The notes under the pieces: generated by a model | Told to the model about the DNA's origin: nothing | The model's database searches: none | What the model saw: the letters and a program-made list of their open reading frames with translations, nothing else | Made by a program: the position numbers and the translations under genes | Origin: Isoetes taiwanensis | Lineage: Eukaryota; Streptophyta; Lycopodiopsida; Isoetales; Isoetaceae | Reading direction: 5' to 3' | Assembly: GCA_021234155.1 (NCBI GenBank) | Contig: JAJEKV010000058.1 | Location: forward strand, 5,342,600-5,406,599 | Length of the DNA: 64,000 nt | Shown: positions 11,891-21,859 of the stretch, in pieces | Position numbering within the stretch: the stretch's first letter is position 1 | Layout: the number at the start of each line of letters is the position of its first letter

Positions 11891-12249
11891 CCCCTTTCAG
11901 ATAGTCAAATTGTGTGAATATTGTAATCGAACTTTAACACATGTATTGACCATTTTGTAATGAATATACTTGTATATTGAGTTGATGATGCCTTTCTCGA
12001 CTCACAGTCGAGAAAGGCATGCTTGTCGTGTTGATGATATGCTTGTACAATCTATTATGATAATGCTTGTACATTGGGTTTCTGGGACTTTTCGACTCAT
12101 GAGTCGAGAAAGGCATGCTAGTTGTCTCGGTGACAAAAGCATTTGTATGCTTCCGGTGTGTGATTGGATGCAACCATATTCTAATGAGAATGGTTGTACT
12201 TTGACTTTATGGGCCTTTCGATTTCGCTGAGTCGAGAAAGACACTTCGG

Positions 12250-13126
12250 GACGTCATTGGATGCGGTTGTATGGAATGAATGTTCTCCGTTGTAATTTGA
12301 TTTCAACGTTCTTTTTGACTAATGACACCGTAATTGTTAATCATACTCTCTCCTTGCTCCGGTGGTTCAGCACGATCCGACACCGGCCACAGATCCCGCT
12401 TTCAGCATCACAAAGACCGCCTCCAGCGGCACGGATCCCGCTCAAAGGCGGAAGAAATACCGCTCGGGCACGAGATCCAGTCACGCTACACTCTTGCGGC
12501 CTTTGGGACAAGGTTGCTCGCGAATTCAGAGGTTGCTCGCTACACCACGGGAATAAAGAACAAAGCGAAGAACAAAGAGAAAGTCCGGGAAGCTCAAGGC
12601 ATATTGCAAGCATTGCATAACATCCACCGGAGGTTGGGGAAGGAGCATATTCGATGAAAGGTCATGGAGGCGAGTGGAGAAGTGGGGTGGACAGGTCGGC
12701 CGGTAGAGCTCCAGAGGCACCTCCACGTGAGGCATTCCACACTCTTCAGTTGCCCCAAGGCTTACTGAGACGGCATGAAGAAGCGCCACAAGTTAATCCC
12801 CTAAGGTGGACCACCTACCAAGATGATGTGATCAGTAGTGACAAAGAAGACCGCCATGGTCTCTGCGTCCGATGTAAAATACATTGTATCTGTTCAATTT
12901 ATTAATAAAAATTCTTTTTCAACTACATCTTTGGTTTCAAACTTTAATGAATTTCCTTTGTTTCAGTTGCATTGTTTTTGTTCTCGACTCGCGAACCTGG
13001 GAAAACTGCAGCACAGCTCGGATTCAGAGTTTTATTCAAAAATTCGAATTAAGGATAGTTTTCGGGTCGGGGTGCTACTTTTTATGTAAATTAACCGGGT
13101 TCCGAAAAAAAATGGGAATGGAATGA
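12250..13126 (+). other. Right end of Element I, possible last cargo exon
   Basis: A plus-strand frame open from 12334 to 12656 ends in a lysine-rich helical stretch (K-N-K-A-K-N-K-E-K-V-R-E-A-Q) and could be a decayed exon. I cannot assign it. Beyond 12900 the sequence is AT-rich and non-coding up to the terminal inverted repeat. Confidence 0.25.
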
Positions 13127-13151
13127 GTCCCACTTTAATTAAATACGACTT
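13127..13151 (-). repeat. Element I right terminal inverted repeat
   Basis: This is the reverse complement of 683-707 with one mismatch. It is followed directly by a run of GAA units, the same simple repeat that precedes the left terminus. Confidence 0.75.
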
Positions 13152-13175
13152 AGAAGAAGAAGAAGAAGAAGAAGA
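13152..13175. repeat. GAA microsatellite, right flank of Element I
   Basis: About seven AGA units lie immediately outside the right terminus, in the same orientation as the shorter run at 667-682. This fits target-site duplication within a microsatellite. Confidence 0.7.
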
Positions 13176-13244
13176 GATTTTAAAGATATGTTAGAAGCAA
13201 TTATAGCATATCGTAGACCTAGATTATTTACAATAACTTGTTCC

Positions 13245-13470
13245 ATGATGTCCTCCCTTCCTATCTCTAATATCTTGCTACATAGCCACCTTCCCTCAAT
13301 CTGATGGCTTTAATTACTTCTAACCTCTTTCTTCTTACCTCTTAAGTCTCGCCACCCTCAATATGACAGCTCTAATTACTTCTAACTTCTCCTTGCATGA
13401 TGTCCGATCGTTCTATCTCTAAAATCTCACCACGTCGCCACTTTCCCCCACTAATGGCTCTAATTGCTTC
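13245..13470. repeat. Three-unit minisatellite, ~85-90 bp period
   Basis: Degenerate units contain TCTATCTCTAA-ATCT-GC-AC followed by GCCAC-TTCCC, then GGCT-TAATTACTTCTAACCTC. Similar blocks begin near 13257, 13338 and 13410. No coding potential is seen. Confidence 0.6.
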
Positions 13471-13483
13471 TAATCTATCTTTA

Positions 13484-13591
13484 CGTAGGAAAAGATGCCC
13501 CTATAGGCCCTTACATGGGGCTCGGGCACTAGCTGGCCCCAAAGGGCTCGCCTGCCCTTACCCCACGTAAGGGCCTGCAGGGACATCTTAT
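13484..13591. mobile_element. ~108 bp foldback MITE-like element
   Basis: The left arm reads AAGATGCCCCTATAGGCCC then TTACATGGGG; the right arm, reverse-complemented, reads AAGATGTCCCTGCAGGCCC then TTACGTGGGG. The arms therefore fold on each other over most of their length, with a GC-rich centre. Size and structure fit a small non-autonomous foldback element. I see no clear target duplication. Confidence 0.6.
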
Positions 13592-14685
13592 CCCTAACAT
13601 AAGCATTTACGTTGCGGTCCTCCAATAAGATCACAGGTGTGTTCCTTGGCCCTATTGCAGATGGTCTCAATACATTTTCACCGGATGATCTGTCATGTTA
13701 TTTACCATCGCAAGTAATTTCCACTTCAAATATTCTCATCTCATTGGCCTATGAAAAGTATTCTTAGAATATTCCTACACCTACGATCTGTGCAAAAGGG
13801 TAACACAAAGGTAAACACTTTAACTTCAATGTATAGTACTAAAGTTTAAAATACGCAACCCTTGTTGGCTTCCAAAATTGACTCAATGGTATGGTATAAT
13901 CATTTTCAATATATTCCCTTTAAAATTTTCGTGTCATAGTTAGTGTGTATCTCATAATGGGTCTCATAAATACTTGGCTTTGTGAACCATATTGAAGCGT
14001 GTTTCATTAACAACGTAGGCTATTCCTATTTCGAAAGTTGCTTGACATTAAGTTGCTTTATTCAAAGACTCAATAATAACATGTACCATGCACTCGTCCC
14101 ACCACTTCAATTCAAATACAATATTTGGGAAACTTTTGTTTTGACATTTTTCTTTGGAGAAAAGAATTTGGAAACAAAAACGAAAGTAGAGAGGATCAAT
14201 CGGACTGGATAATTCTGCGCATACACTAGCTTACAACTCTAGTAGTTGGTGTTTATGCAAGCAAATCTTCATGTAGTGCATTCCTAGATCCTCATATAAC
14301 TGATGTATTGTATAAGATACAATGATAAAAAATGAAGGAGGTTTTATTCTATTATATTCTCATGTGTTCACTCTTTAGAAGTGTATCTGGAGGAGTATTT
14401 GAAAAGCACACACAACCAAGTGGCTAGAAGAATTCTCATCAGAAAGAACATTATTGTTTCAGATTCCAAAAATAAGGCATGGAAAATGGGGGACAAGAGA
14501 ATAATAGGAAAGTAGTCAGAATCATTGGTTCTATATATGACAATGGGCCCTTCACATTTCACACGATTTGGCTATTCTTAGAAACAAGTATCTGCAAATG
14601 CATGTTGCCTCCTTCAAATCAATCTGGCGTCCATCCTGCGATCCTTCTTTCGGTCAATAAATCTAAATCACCGACTTAATTCAAA
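13592..14685. other. No gene seen, ICL upstream region
   Basis: This is AT-rich intergenic sequence before the isocitrate lyase promoter. Short open frames are scattered and not gene-like. Confidence 0.4.
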
Positions 14686-14689
14686 ACCC

Positions 14690-14802
14690 ACATATATAGA
14701 TAGCGCTCTCAATTCGGAATTCACCTCTCCGTCTGCCTCATGCTTGCTTAGTGCGGGAGCTTCCAGTGCCAAGGTTGGAACGGTAGCTGTGCTTCTTAGA
14801 AG
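14690..14802 (+). promoter_or_regulatory. Isocitrate lyase core promoter and 5'UTR exon
   Basis: A TATATA box lies at about 14692-14698. It is followed about 30 bp on by a pyrimidine/CT-rich stretch suitable for a start site. The leader exon ends at AGAAG with the strong donor GTACGT at 14803. The transcript start is inferred from spacing to the TATA box. Confidence 0.55.
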
Positions 14803-15528
14803 GTACGTTCTACCGTTTTCTGCTTGTTTTATTTGATGATCCCTGAAAACGTATCGATTGTTTGCTGGTTTCTTTATTTGATGATCCTGGTAAGAATCCC
14901 TTCAAATTGTTTTTCTATTTGCAGAGTTTATGTGTGAATGGTTTGGTTATAAATTTCTCAGTATGTCCTCGAGTTTTGAAATCGAGCATTTGTCCTTCTA
15001 GATTGTTTCATTCGAGTAACTCAAAGTTTCAAGTCCTTGGGGCAGGAGTTTTTATTGTCGAAGAAGTTATTTGGATGTGCCCAGCCTCCATGTATTGATA
15101 AAAAAAAATACTTCGGTCACATATATTGTATGAGAGAATATGCTTATACTTCGGTCCACTGATTTCACTATATTAGAATAAAGCCTCCGTCACATATTCT
15201 ATGAGAGGATACTATATTAGAACAAGCTTTGTTTTCTTTTTTATTCTATGCTGCCAGTTTAATAAGTTAGAATTCTCCAAGGACATTTCAAGCTGTATTG
15301 TGGTTTGGGCCATCAAATTCTGGCGTCTTTTAGTTGTTTGAAACTTCAGTAGTGCTATATAGCTTTGTATTGGGGGATTTCATCTTTTTTGTATAGGCGG
15401 AATGGCTGCATGCATTCATTGCACTAAAAAAACTGATTCCCACGTTTATTATACTCTTTACTTCTTATATGAAACGGAACAATTCCGTTCAATTTTACTT
15501 ATTTGCTTTTATAACATGATATGTGCAG
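14803..15528 (+). other. Putative 5'UTR intron of the isocitrate lyase gene
   Basis: It begins with GTACGT after an AAG exon end and closes with a T-rich tract and ATGTGCAG at 15528, six bases before the start codon. T-richness through the interval is typical of a plant intron. Leader introns often support high or regulated expression in plants; whether that applies here is inference. Confidence 0.55.
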
Positions 15529-15534
15529 AACAAA

Positions 15535-17442
15535 ATGGAATTCAGCTCCAGAGCCATGCGGGTATGTATGCTAATATTACTCAAATTTAATGTCTTCACA
15601 CTTATCTTCAGTTTGAAGTTCTGCCAACTTTTGTAATGAGAAAATGGCTAAGACAACTTGAATTGTTGGTGTTAGGTTGTGGATGAGGAAGCTGAGTTCG
15701 AAGCGCAAGTGGCAGAAGTAGAAGCATGGTGGAGATCAGACCGTTTTCGCCTAACAAGGAGGCCCTACACGGCGAGGGATGTGGTGAAGCTAAGGGGCAC
15801 TTTGAGACAGCACTATGCATCAAATGAAATGGCCAAAAAGCTGTGGCACACTCTTAAGCAGCACCAATCCAACAAGACATGTTCTAGGACCTTTGGATCC
15901 TTGGATCCTGTACAGGTTGCTCAGATGGCGAAATACCTAGATACAATTTATGTTTCAGGTTGGCAGTGTGCATCTACAGCTTCTACCTCTAATGAACCAG
16001 GTCCTGACTTGGCAGACTATCCCATGGATACTGTACCTAACAAGGTTGAACATTTGTTCTTTGCTCAACTATTCCATGACAGGAAACAAAAAGAAGCTAG
16101 AATGAGCATGTCTAGGGAGCAGAGATCTAGAACGCCTTATGTTGATTTTCTAACTCCGTTGATTGCTGATGCGGATACTGGATTTGGTGGTACTACTGCC
16201 ACTGTTAAGCTTGTTAAGATGTTTGTTGAGCGCGGTGCTGCAGGTATTCATATGGAAGATCAGGCTTCTGTGACTAAGAAATGTGGGCACATGGGTGGAA
16301 AGGTGTTGGTCAGCACCTCTGAGCATATAAATCGTCTTGTTGCTGCTAGGTTGCAGATGGACATCATGGGTGTGGAGCAGATCCTGGTTGCTAGGTCTGA
16401 TTCTGTTGGTGCAACCTTGATTCAGAGCAATATTGATCCTAGAGACCATTTCTTTATACTTGGTGCTTCCAATCCCGCTGTTCGCAATAGACATCTTGTG
16501 GCAGTGATGAATGAAGCTATGGCACAGAACAAAGTTGGAGCACAGCTTCAGGCTGTTGAGGATGCATGGCTTAGAGAGGCAGATATCAAACCCTTCTCTG
16601 AGGCAGTTGCGGATGCAATTAAAAGGATGAATGTTGCTGAGAACATCAAAAGCAATAGGTTGAATCAGTGGTTTGGCTCTGTGGAAGGATTATCTCATAC
16701 TGATGCAAGGGCTTTGGCATCAAAGCTTGGCGTGAGTGATGTTTTCTGGGATTGGGATTTGCCTAGAACCAGAGAAGGGTTTTACAGATTTAATGGAAGC
16801 ACCAAAGCTTGCATAGCCAGGGGCTGTGCATTTGCTCCACATGCTGATCTTCTTTGGATGGAAACTGCAACACCTGATGCTGTTCAGGCTCGTGAGTTTG
16901 CCGAAGGAGTAAAGAGGCAGCATCCAGATGTCATGCTTGCTTATAATTTATCACCTTCATTCAACTGGGATGCTGCAGGAATGACCGATGCAGAGATGCA
17001 GAGTTTTATTCCTTATCTTGCCAGTTTAGGCTTCTGTTGGCAATTTATTACCTTAGCAGGTTTCCACGCTGATGCTTTGATTGCTGATACATTTGCTAGA
17101 GACTTTGCCCAAAGGGGTATGCTGGCTTATGTTGAAGATATACAGAGACAAGAAAGGAAGCATGGGGTTGAGACGCTTGCACATCAGACCTGGTCTGGAG
17201 CAAATTATTATGATCAGCTGCTCAAGACTGTAACTGGAGGGGTCTCATCTACTGCTGCAATGCAGAAAGGTCTGAATAGTTGCTTGTATATGTAGTATAT
17301 ATTAGTTTATGATATATGTGGTTATCTCTAACCTAAGTTTTGTGATCTTGCAGGTGTGACTGAAGACCAATTCAAAGAGACCACATGGGGTGGCAGTGAT
17401 GCCCATGGAATGTCTGCTGTGATGGCTAAGGCTAAACTCTGA
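15535..17442 (+). CDS. ICL: Isocitrate lyase (glyoxylate cycle), three coding exons
   Basis: The enzyme cleaves isocitrate to glyoxylate and succinate in glyoxysomes, the first committed step of the glyoxylate cycle that turns stored lipid into sugar. The coding exons are 15535-15561 (MEFSSRAMR), 15676-17269 and 17354-17442. They add up to 1710 nt, a 569-residue protein, close to the usual plant length. The introns obey GT-AG (CGG/GTATGT...TTAG; AAAG/GTCTGA...TGCAG). The catalytic K-K-C-G-H motif is at residues 210-214 and the metal-binding D-A-D-T-G-F-G-G lies about 35 residues earlier. The protein ends A-K-L, a type 1 peroxisomal targeting signal. The start was chosen because this ATG follows the leader-intron acceptor and gives an uninterrupted frame with the conserved E-A-E-V/W-W region. 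No break is seen. It is the clearest host gene in the window. Confidence 0.95.
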
Positions 17443-18000
17443 ATTGATATTATACAACTGCCTTTTGTTTATATAACTAAGTATATGTTTAGATTCATTG
17501 GCTGTTGTGTGAAGTTTTTGCTGCAAAGAAGACAGCAGCTCGTATAAGTTCAATGTATTCTTTTTCAGAACCTAGTACATTCAATAATTGGAACTCCACG
17601 TTTTTTTTGGCGTATGCAATTTTTTTGATTCGTAGTGGTGGTCATAACTTCTGTGTTTTATTTTTATAGTTGGTGGTCATTAACTTCTATTTAATTTTTA
17701 TAGAATATATATATTTTCTTCCTAATGTGGCTTTTTTACGACTGTGGTTTTTTGTATAGACTTAATTCTGAATTTTTTTTTCTTAGCTTTTAGAAGAACT
17801 GTGTTGCCAATAAATAATGAGTTCAAGAATAGAATTTTGTTTATTTAAAATATACAAGAATTTATTGCAGCGGCTATCGTTGTCGCCGTGTAGGATTTTA
17901 TTATGATTTAATGATTGAAAGAATAGAGTAGATTTTTTAACGTCTACAAAGATCAACAAAGATCAACGTCTACAAAGATCAACAAGTCATGGGATCCATA
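17443..18000 (+). other. Isocitrate lyase 3' region
   Basis: AT-rich sequence follows the stop. AATAAT (about 17584) and AATAAATAATGA (about 17809) are possible polyadenylation signals. A short direct repeat, AACGTCTACAAAGATC, occurs at about 17940-17980. Confidence 0.4.
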
Positions 18001-19480
18001 CAATAGGTTTGTGCCCCTTCAATTTCGTGGTTTTTTTGTTTCGTTGCCTCTTGTTATTTTTTGTTCTCTCTGTCGTCCATCACTTTCTTTCCATTATAGT
18101 TCAGCGAGCTTCTTTTGTATCTGCTCTGCTATTCGTACTGGTCCTATGTTTCTAAATCCTCCTATGGAGCCCTGCTATCTTGTTTATGCTCCATTTGTTT
18201 CCATAGTTCTTGTTACGCCTCCGTGTTCATCTGTGTTGACCCATCATACGTATTTCTTCGTGGAGTTTTTTCTCTCATGGCCTTCGCAGTTTTCATTTGT
18301 TCCAATTACCCAATTTGTTCCTCTCGCCTTTCCATTTCCAACAACAGTTTTCTATTCATCTTGCTTCGCTTGCCCTATGGTTCATTGGGTTTTTTTAGTT
18401 AAATGGATGTTTTCCTTCTTACATGGTTTAAGAGTTTTAGTATCTTCGTCGCGACTTTCATCACTTTCATCATTTCATTTAAGGTTTCTGTTCATCTTGG
18501 TGTCATTCGTTTTGTATTTGTTTTTTGAGTCTCGTTATACTTGTTTGGCTTTGTTGTTTTATTTTTCCTTGCGCGTTCTTTCATTGTTCATCTTCTTGAC
18601 CTTCGGTTGTGCTTATTCTATTTGACTGGTTGTGCTTATTCTGTTTGACATTGCCAGTCGTACTTTCATATTTTCTTATTACTTTAGTTCTCTCTGTTCA
18701 AGTTGCCCTGTTCATTAGAGTCCAATTTCATTACTTCGCTTTGTTAGTATCATGTTCTATATTACCTTTTTTTCCTTGCATCCCACTTGGTCCTTGTGTC
18801 TTGCCGATCCCTAGTGTTCTCTTGCCTCTTCAGTTTAGTTGGTTCTAATCATCCGTTATCCCTTATGGCCCATTTATTCCTTCTAGTGCTCTCGATTGTG
18901 TTTAGAATATAGTGTGATCACCTTCAGTCCCTTGCCCTTTGCTTGTGCATCACTTTTTCAACTTATTGTCAGTAGCACCTTCTTAGCATATCAATCAATG
19001 TCTTTACCTTAGTGTTTTGGCCTTCGATTGTTTAGCCCATGCTCATTACCAGGACTTTCCTTCTATCTATATTGTTCTTCTTGCTTCTTCAGTTCCATTT
19101 CTCCTTTTGTTAATTTGGCTGATTTCTCATTGCTTTGTTAGTTTGAGTGATCCATTTTGTTGTGTTAGTTTGTTTGCTTCGTTTGCGTTGGTTCTTTGGA
19201 CCTCATGCTTCTTTCTCCATTATTCATAGTTTAGCTTCGTTGCTTGTTTGGTTTATCTTTACCATCTCCTCTCCCCCCCCTCCCTTTTTCGGGGCCTTTA
19301 TTTGCCATGTGCCTCGTTGCTTCTAATGGCCCATTCGTTCAATTTGCCATTTGTAAATTTCTTTGCTTTAGTTGCCCCATTATTCTATTATTCTATTGCT
19401 CCTTTGGCTCCACTGCTGCTGCTTTATTTTTTATCCTTTTATCAGAGTTTCATAGGTTATTCCCATTTATCTCCCTATAC
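18001..19480. other. Pyrimidine-rich, A-poor block without a believable gene
   Basis: About 1.5 kb of the plus strand is dominated by T and C. The low A content removes stop codons and creates long hydrophobic open frames (18011-18625, 19244-19699). They lack any family motif and simply spell F/S/L/C/V/P. I see no splice-site pattern and no TIR. Weakly recurring phrases such as CTTCTAGTGCTCTCG, GGCCCATT and TTCATTTGTTCC hint at a decayed tandem repeat. Confidence 0.5.
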
Positions 19481-20094
19481 ACCTTGCAGTCAGCGTTGGG
19501 GAAACCCTTTCCCTCCCATCGGAAAATTTCCTATAGATTTCTCACCCAATCGGAATTTATAAGTTTGAATCGGATCGTTCCTGCAAACAAAATTCACAAC
19601 CGGATTCCATTTTACCAAGACAAAGAGAACTCAAAGTATATTACGACCAATTCACTACCACTATTCACCAAACACTCAATAGCTATAATATCAAATTAAA
19701 ATCAAATCAAAATGCTTAAGAATACAATAGCTTAAGAGGGAATTAACCCTGTTAACTGTAATATATTCGAAGAAGAATAAGTCTGGTTCCCCGTTGAAAG
19801 GAGAATTGATTATTTAAGGCAGAAAAGCAAGCATTAACACACATTGAAGTGAGAAAAAATTACTTCGAGGCAGCAAAGCAAGCATTACAGCTTACTACTT
19901 TTTTCCTTAGGGCGAAACCTTTGTTGACGTGGCAGTGAGGGAAACGGGAAGGCTAGCAAATTAGTTCAACCTTATCACACTATGGAAGATGGAGATGCCA
20001 CTCGGATGAGTCGTGGCGGGAACCGATTCACAGTCTTTAGAACCGATTAGGCACATTCAGAACTTCAGAGTCTTAAGGCCGATTCACAGTCTTG
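19481..20094. other. No gene seen
   Basis: This is AT-rich intergenic sequence between the pyrimidine block and the minisatellites. I see no coding region. Confidence 0.4.
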
Positions 20095-20260
20095 GGAAGC
20101 TTAGAAGATCCGGCCTTAAGCTTCAAATCCGAAATCCTTAAGCAAACCTTAAGCTTCAAAGATCCCTGATTCGTGAAAGTCCGTCCTTAAGATTTAAAAA
20201 TCTGACCTTAAGATTCAAAAAATTAGGTTTAAGCTTCAAAAATCCGACCTTGAGCTTCAA
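20095..20260. repeat. ~30 bp minisatellite (CCTTAAGCTTCAAA units)
   Basis: Five or six degenerate units of the form AATCCGACCTTAAG-TTCAAA run through this interval. No coding potential is inferred. Confidence 0.65.
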
Positions 20261-20384
20261 AGATTCTCAAGAACATCTTGATGCCATAGCCCACCTCCAG
20301 AACAAGGCAAAAAACTGTGCCGGAGGCTATTCTGACAAGGCGGGAGGCCATTTCTGCCGTATCAATGTCAGGTATGAGTTTGAG

Positions 20385-20600
20385 TGCGGCCTAAAAACTC
20401 TGCAATCCGCTACTCTGCAATCCGCTCCAGAATCAAGCTCTTCTTCCATGGGCAAAACTCCGCCTTCAGAATCATGCCTAAAACTGTGCCTAAAACTCTG
20501 CTTCAGAATCATACCTACAACTCTGCTTCAGAATCCGCTTGAACCATGCCTAAAACTCTGCAATCCGCTTCAGATGGCTTCAGAATCCGCTTGAATAAAT
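20385..20600. repeat. Minisatellite of CTCTGCAATCCGCTTCAGAATCATGCCTAAAA-like units
   Basis: The modules CTGCAATCCGCT, CAGAATCATGCC and CTAAAACTCTGC are permuted about ten times. The sequence is low-complexity and resembles the phrases at 34280-34810, suggesting a shared repeat family. Confidence 0.6.
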
Positions 20601-21859
20601 CCTTCGGATGGCATGATTTCACCCTCCGGACAAACCCTAAAATGCATTTCTTCGACGAATCAAGCTGAGTCGGATGAGTGATGGCCGGAAATGCCGGAGG
20701 GATAGGGAAAATCGCCCCTCCCTCATATTTCCCTCGTAGGTGTGCCATGTCACTCTGGGGCAGCGGTGGGGCAGCGGTAGTGTGATAGGAACTGCGCATT
20801 CCTTGCTTGCATGGCAGAAACATATTGGCTAATATTTTATAAAGTTGGGGAAGGGAAGATAGTGTGATTCCACCCTTATTACAACTAGTAACTTTTCCTC
20901 TTGGCTACAAATCGAAATTTGTGGTGGTGTAGTTTTAAATATGGCAAAGAGCCCATGGCAGACTTATTACAGAATATTCAACTAGACCCGAAAATATAAC
21001 AGAATGGATTTTGGGGATGAATGCAGTGTAAAACCGTCTGAGGGCAGTTCTACTCAGGCCAATGGCCAGTTGCAATAATAAAAATGACTGCCGTTCATTC
21101 AGTTTTGGACAAAGCCGCATTGGTTCTCTACATTCTGCATTCACAATACAATATGCCTAGGGGTTTGTTGGAGCAGCTGAATATAAGATATAGTCCTAGC
21201 ATCTAGTTGCAAGGGCAGTAACAATCGCTTAAAGACATCTTGATCTTCTTGCCAAGAAAGGACAAAGCTGGATCTTTACGTAATATAGGAAAGAAATAAA
21301 AAACACAGAGATTTACCTTTTAGAGAGTAATATTTTTCTCTGCAAAGCACTTTCTGGGTTTCAGTTTTCAGGTGTATTCCAGCTCTGTGTGTATTCCGCC
21401 AAGAATATAGAGAATATGAAGCTATATACAGAGATTGAGCAAAGCGCACCGATTTTGCAGAAATCTATACAAAAGAAGACGCAGAAGAAAAGGGGCGAAT
21501 TGTGAAGCGTAAAATATACACAGCAAACCCATAATCAGGAAAGAGCGAGTATATCCACAGCCGAATTAGATAAGGCAAAGAAACAACACGAGAACCCTGA
21601 GCGCTGGCTATGGCGGAAGGAATTGCCTCTTTCTTCATCGTTCTTCAGTTCTGGTCCTTGTTCTGCATCCGTTCTACGCCCTTGTTCTGGTCCGTTCTGC
21701 ATTGTTCTTCAGTTTATGTGTATTGACCATCGCTGAGGCAACGTCAATTTGAAATTAGAGGTAATAAGGCATCGTTTTTGTGTAGCAGAGTTTCCCTCCC
21801 TTTTCGTCTGCAATAAATTATGTGGGCGATTTGCAATAAATTATGCGGTGCTTCAAATG
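20601..21859. other. No gene seen
   Basis: I find no convincing open frame or structural RNA. A duplicated GGGGCAGCGGT lies at about 20757-20777. Confidence 0.4.

Larger units (their letters stand above)
5099..12238. repeat. Dispersed palindrome family, core CTCGACTCGCGAGTCGAG
   Basis: A near-perfect palindrome of about 22 bp, with core CTCGACTCGCGAGTCGAG flanked by TT and AA, recurs throughout the right part of Element I. Approximate sites are 5099, 5243, 5683, 6011, 6276, 6324, 8921, 8977, 9042, 9214, 10938, 10995, 11994, 12089 and 12219, with a degraded half-site at 12979. The centre varies (CGCG, CATG, TCGCG, GCCA) while the arms CTCGACT/AGTCGAG are kept. I do not see the motif elsewhere in the window. 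Some sites lie in introns or just outside coding exons, for example both sites before the HAD exon. They could be protein-binding sites, hairpins or spread of a tiny palindromic element. Confidence 0.75.
683..13151. mobile_element. Element I: ~12.5 kb TIR DNA transposon with phosphatase-like cargo
   Basis: The outer limits are a 25-bp inverted repeat (683-707 and 13127-13151) that matches at 24 of 25 positions, with core TTTAATTAAAGTGGGAC. Both outer flanks are GAA/AAG microsatellite in the same orientation, consistent with insertion into, and duplication of, a simple repeat. The left quarter carries a broken transposase gene on the minus strand (about 3800 to 879). The right two thirds carry plus-strand coding-like segments ending in an FCP1-like HAD gene (about 11083-11890). 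The right half also contains about 15 copies of a near-perfect palindrome and several satellite-like blocks. The two main genes point outward from the centre. The copy looks dead because both carry frameshifts and stops. The pairing of the TIRs is seen directly; that everything between them is one element is inference. Confidence 0.75.

Noticed and set aside
18011-18625. 204-codon hydrophobic open frame
   Set aside because: It lies in an A-poor pyrimidine block where stop codons are rare; no motif, splice pattern or family resemblance.
19244-19699. 151-codon open frame
   Set aside because: Same compositional effect as above; the frame runs into unrelated AT-rich sequence.
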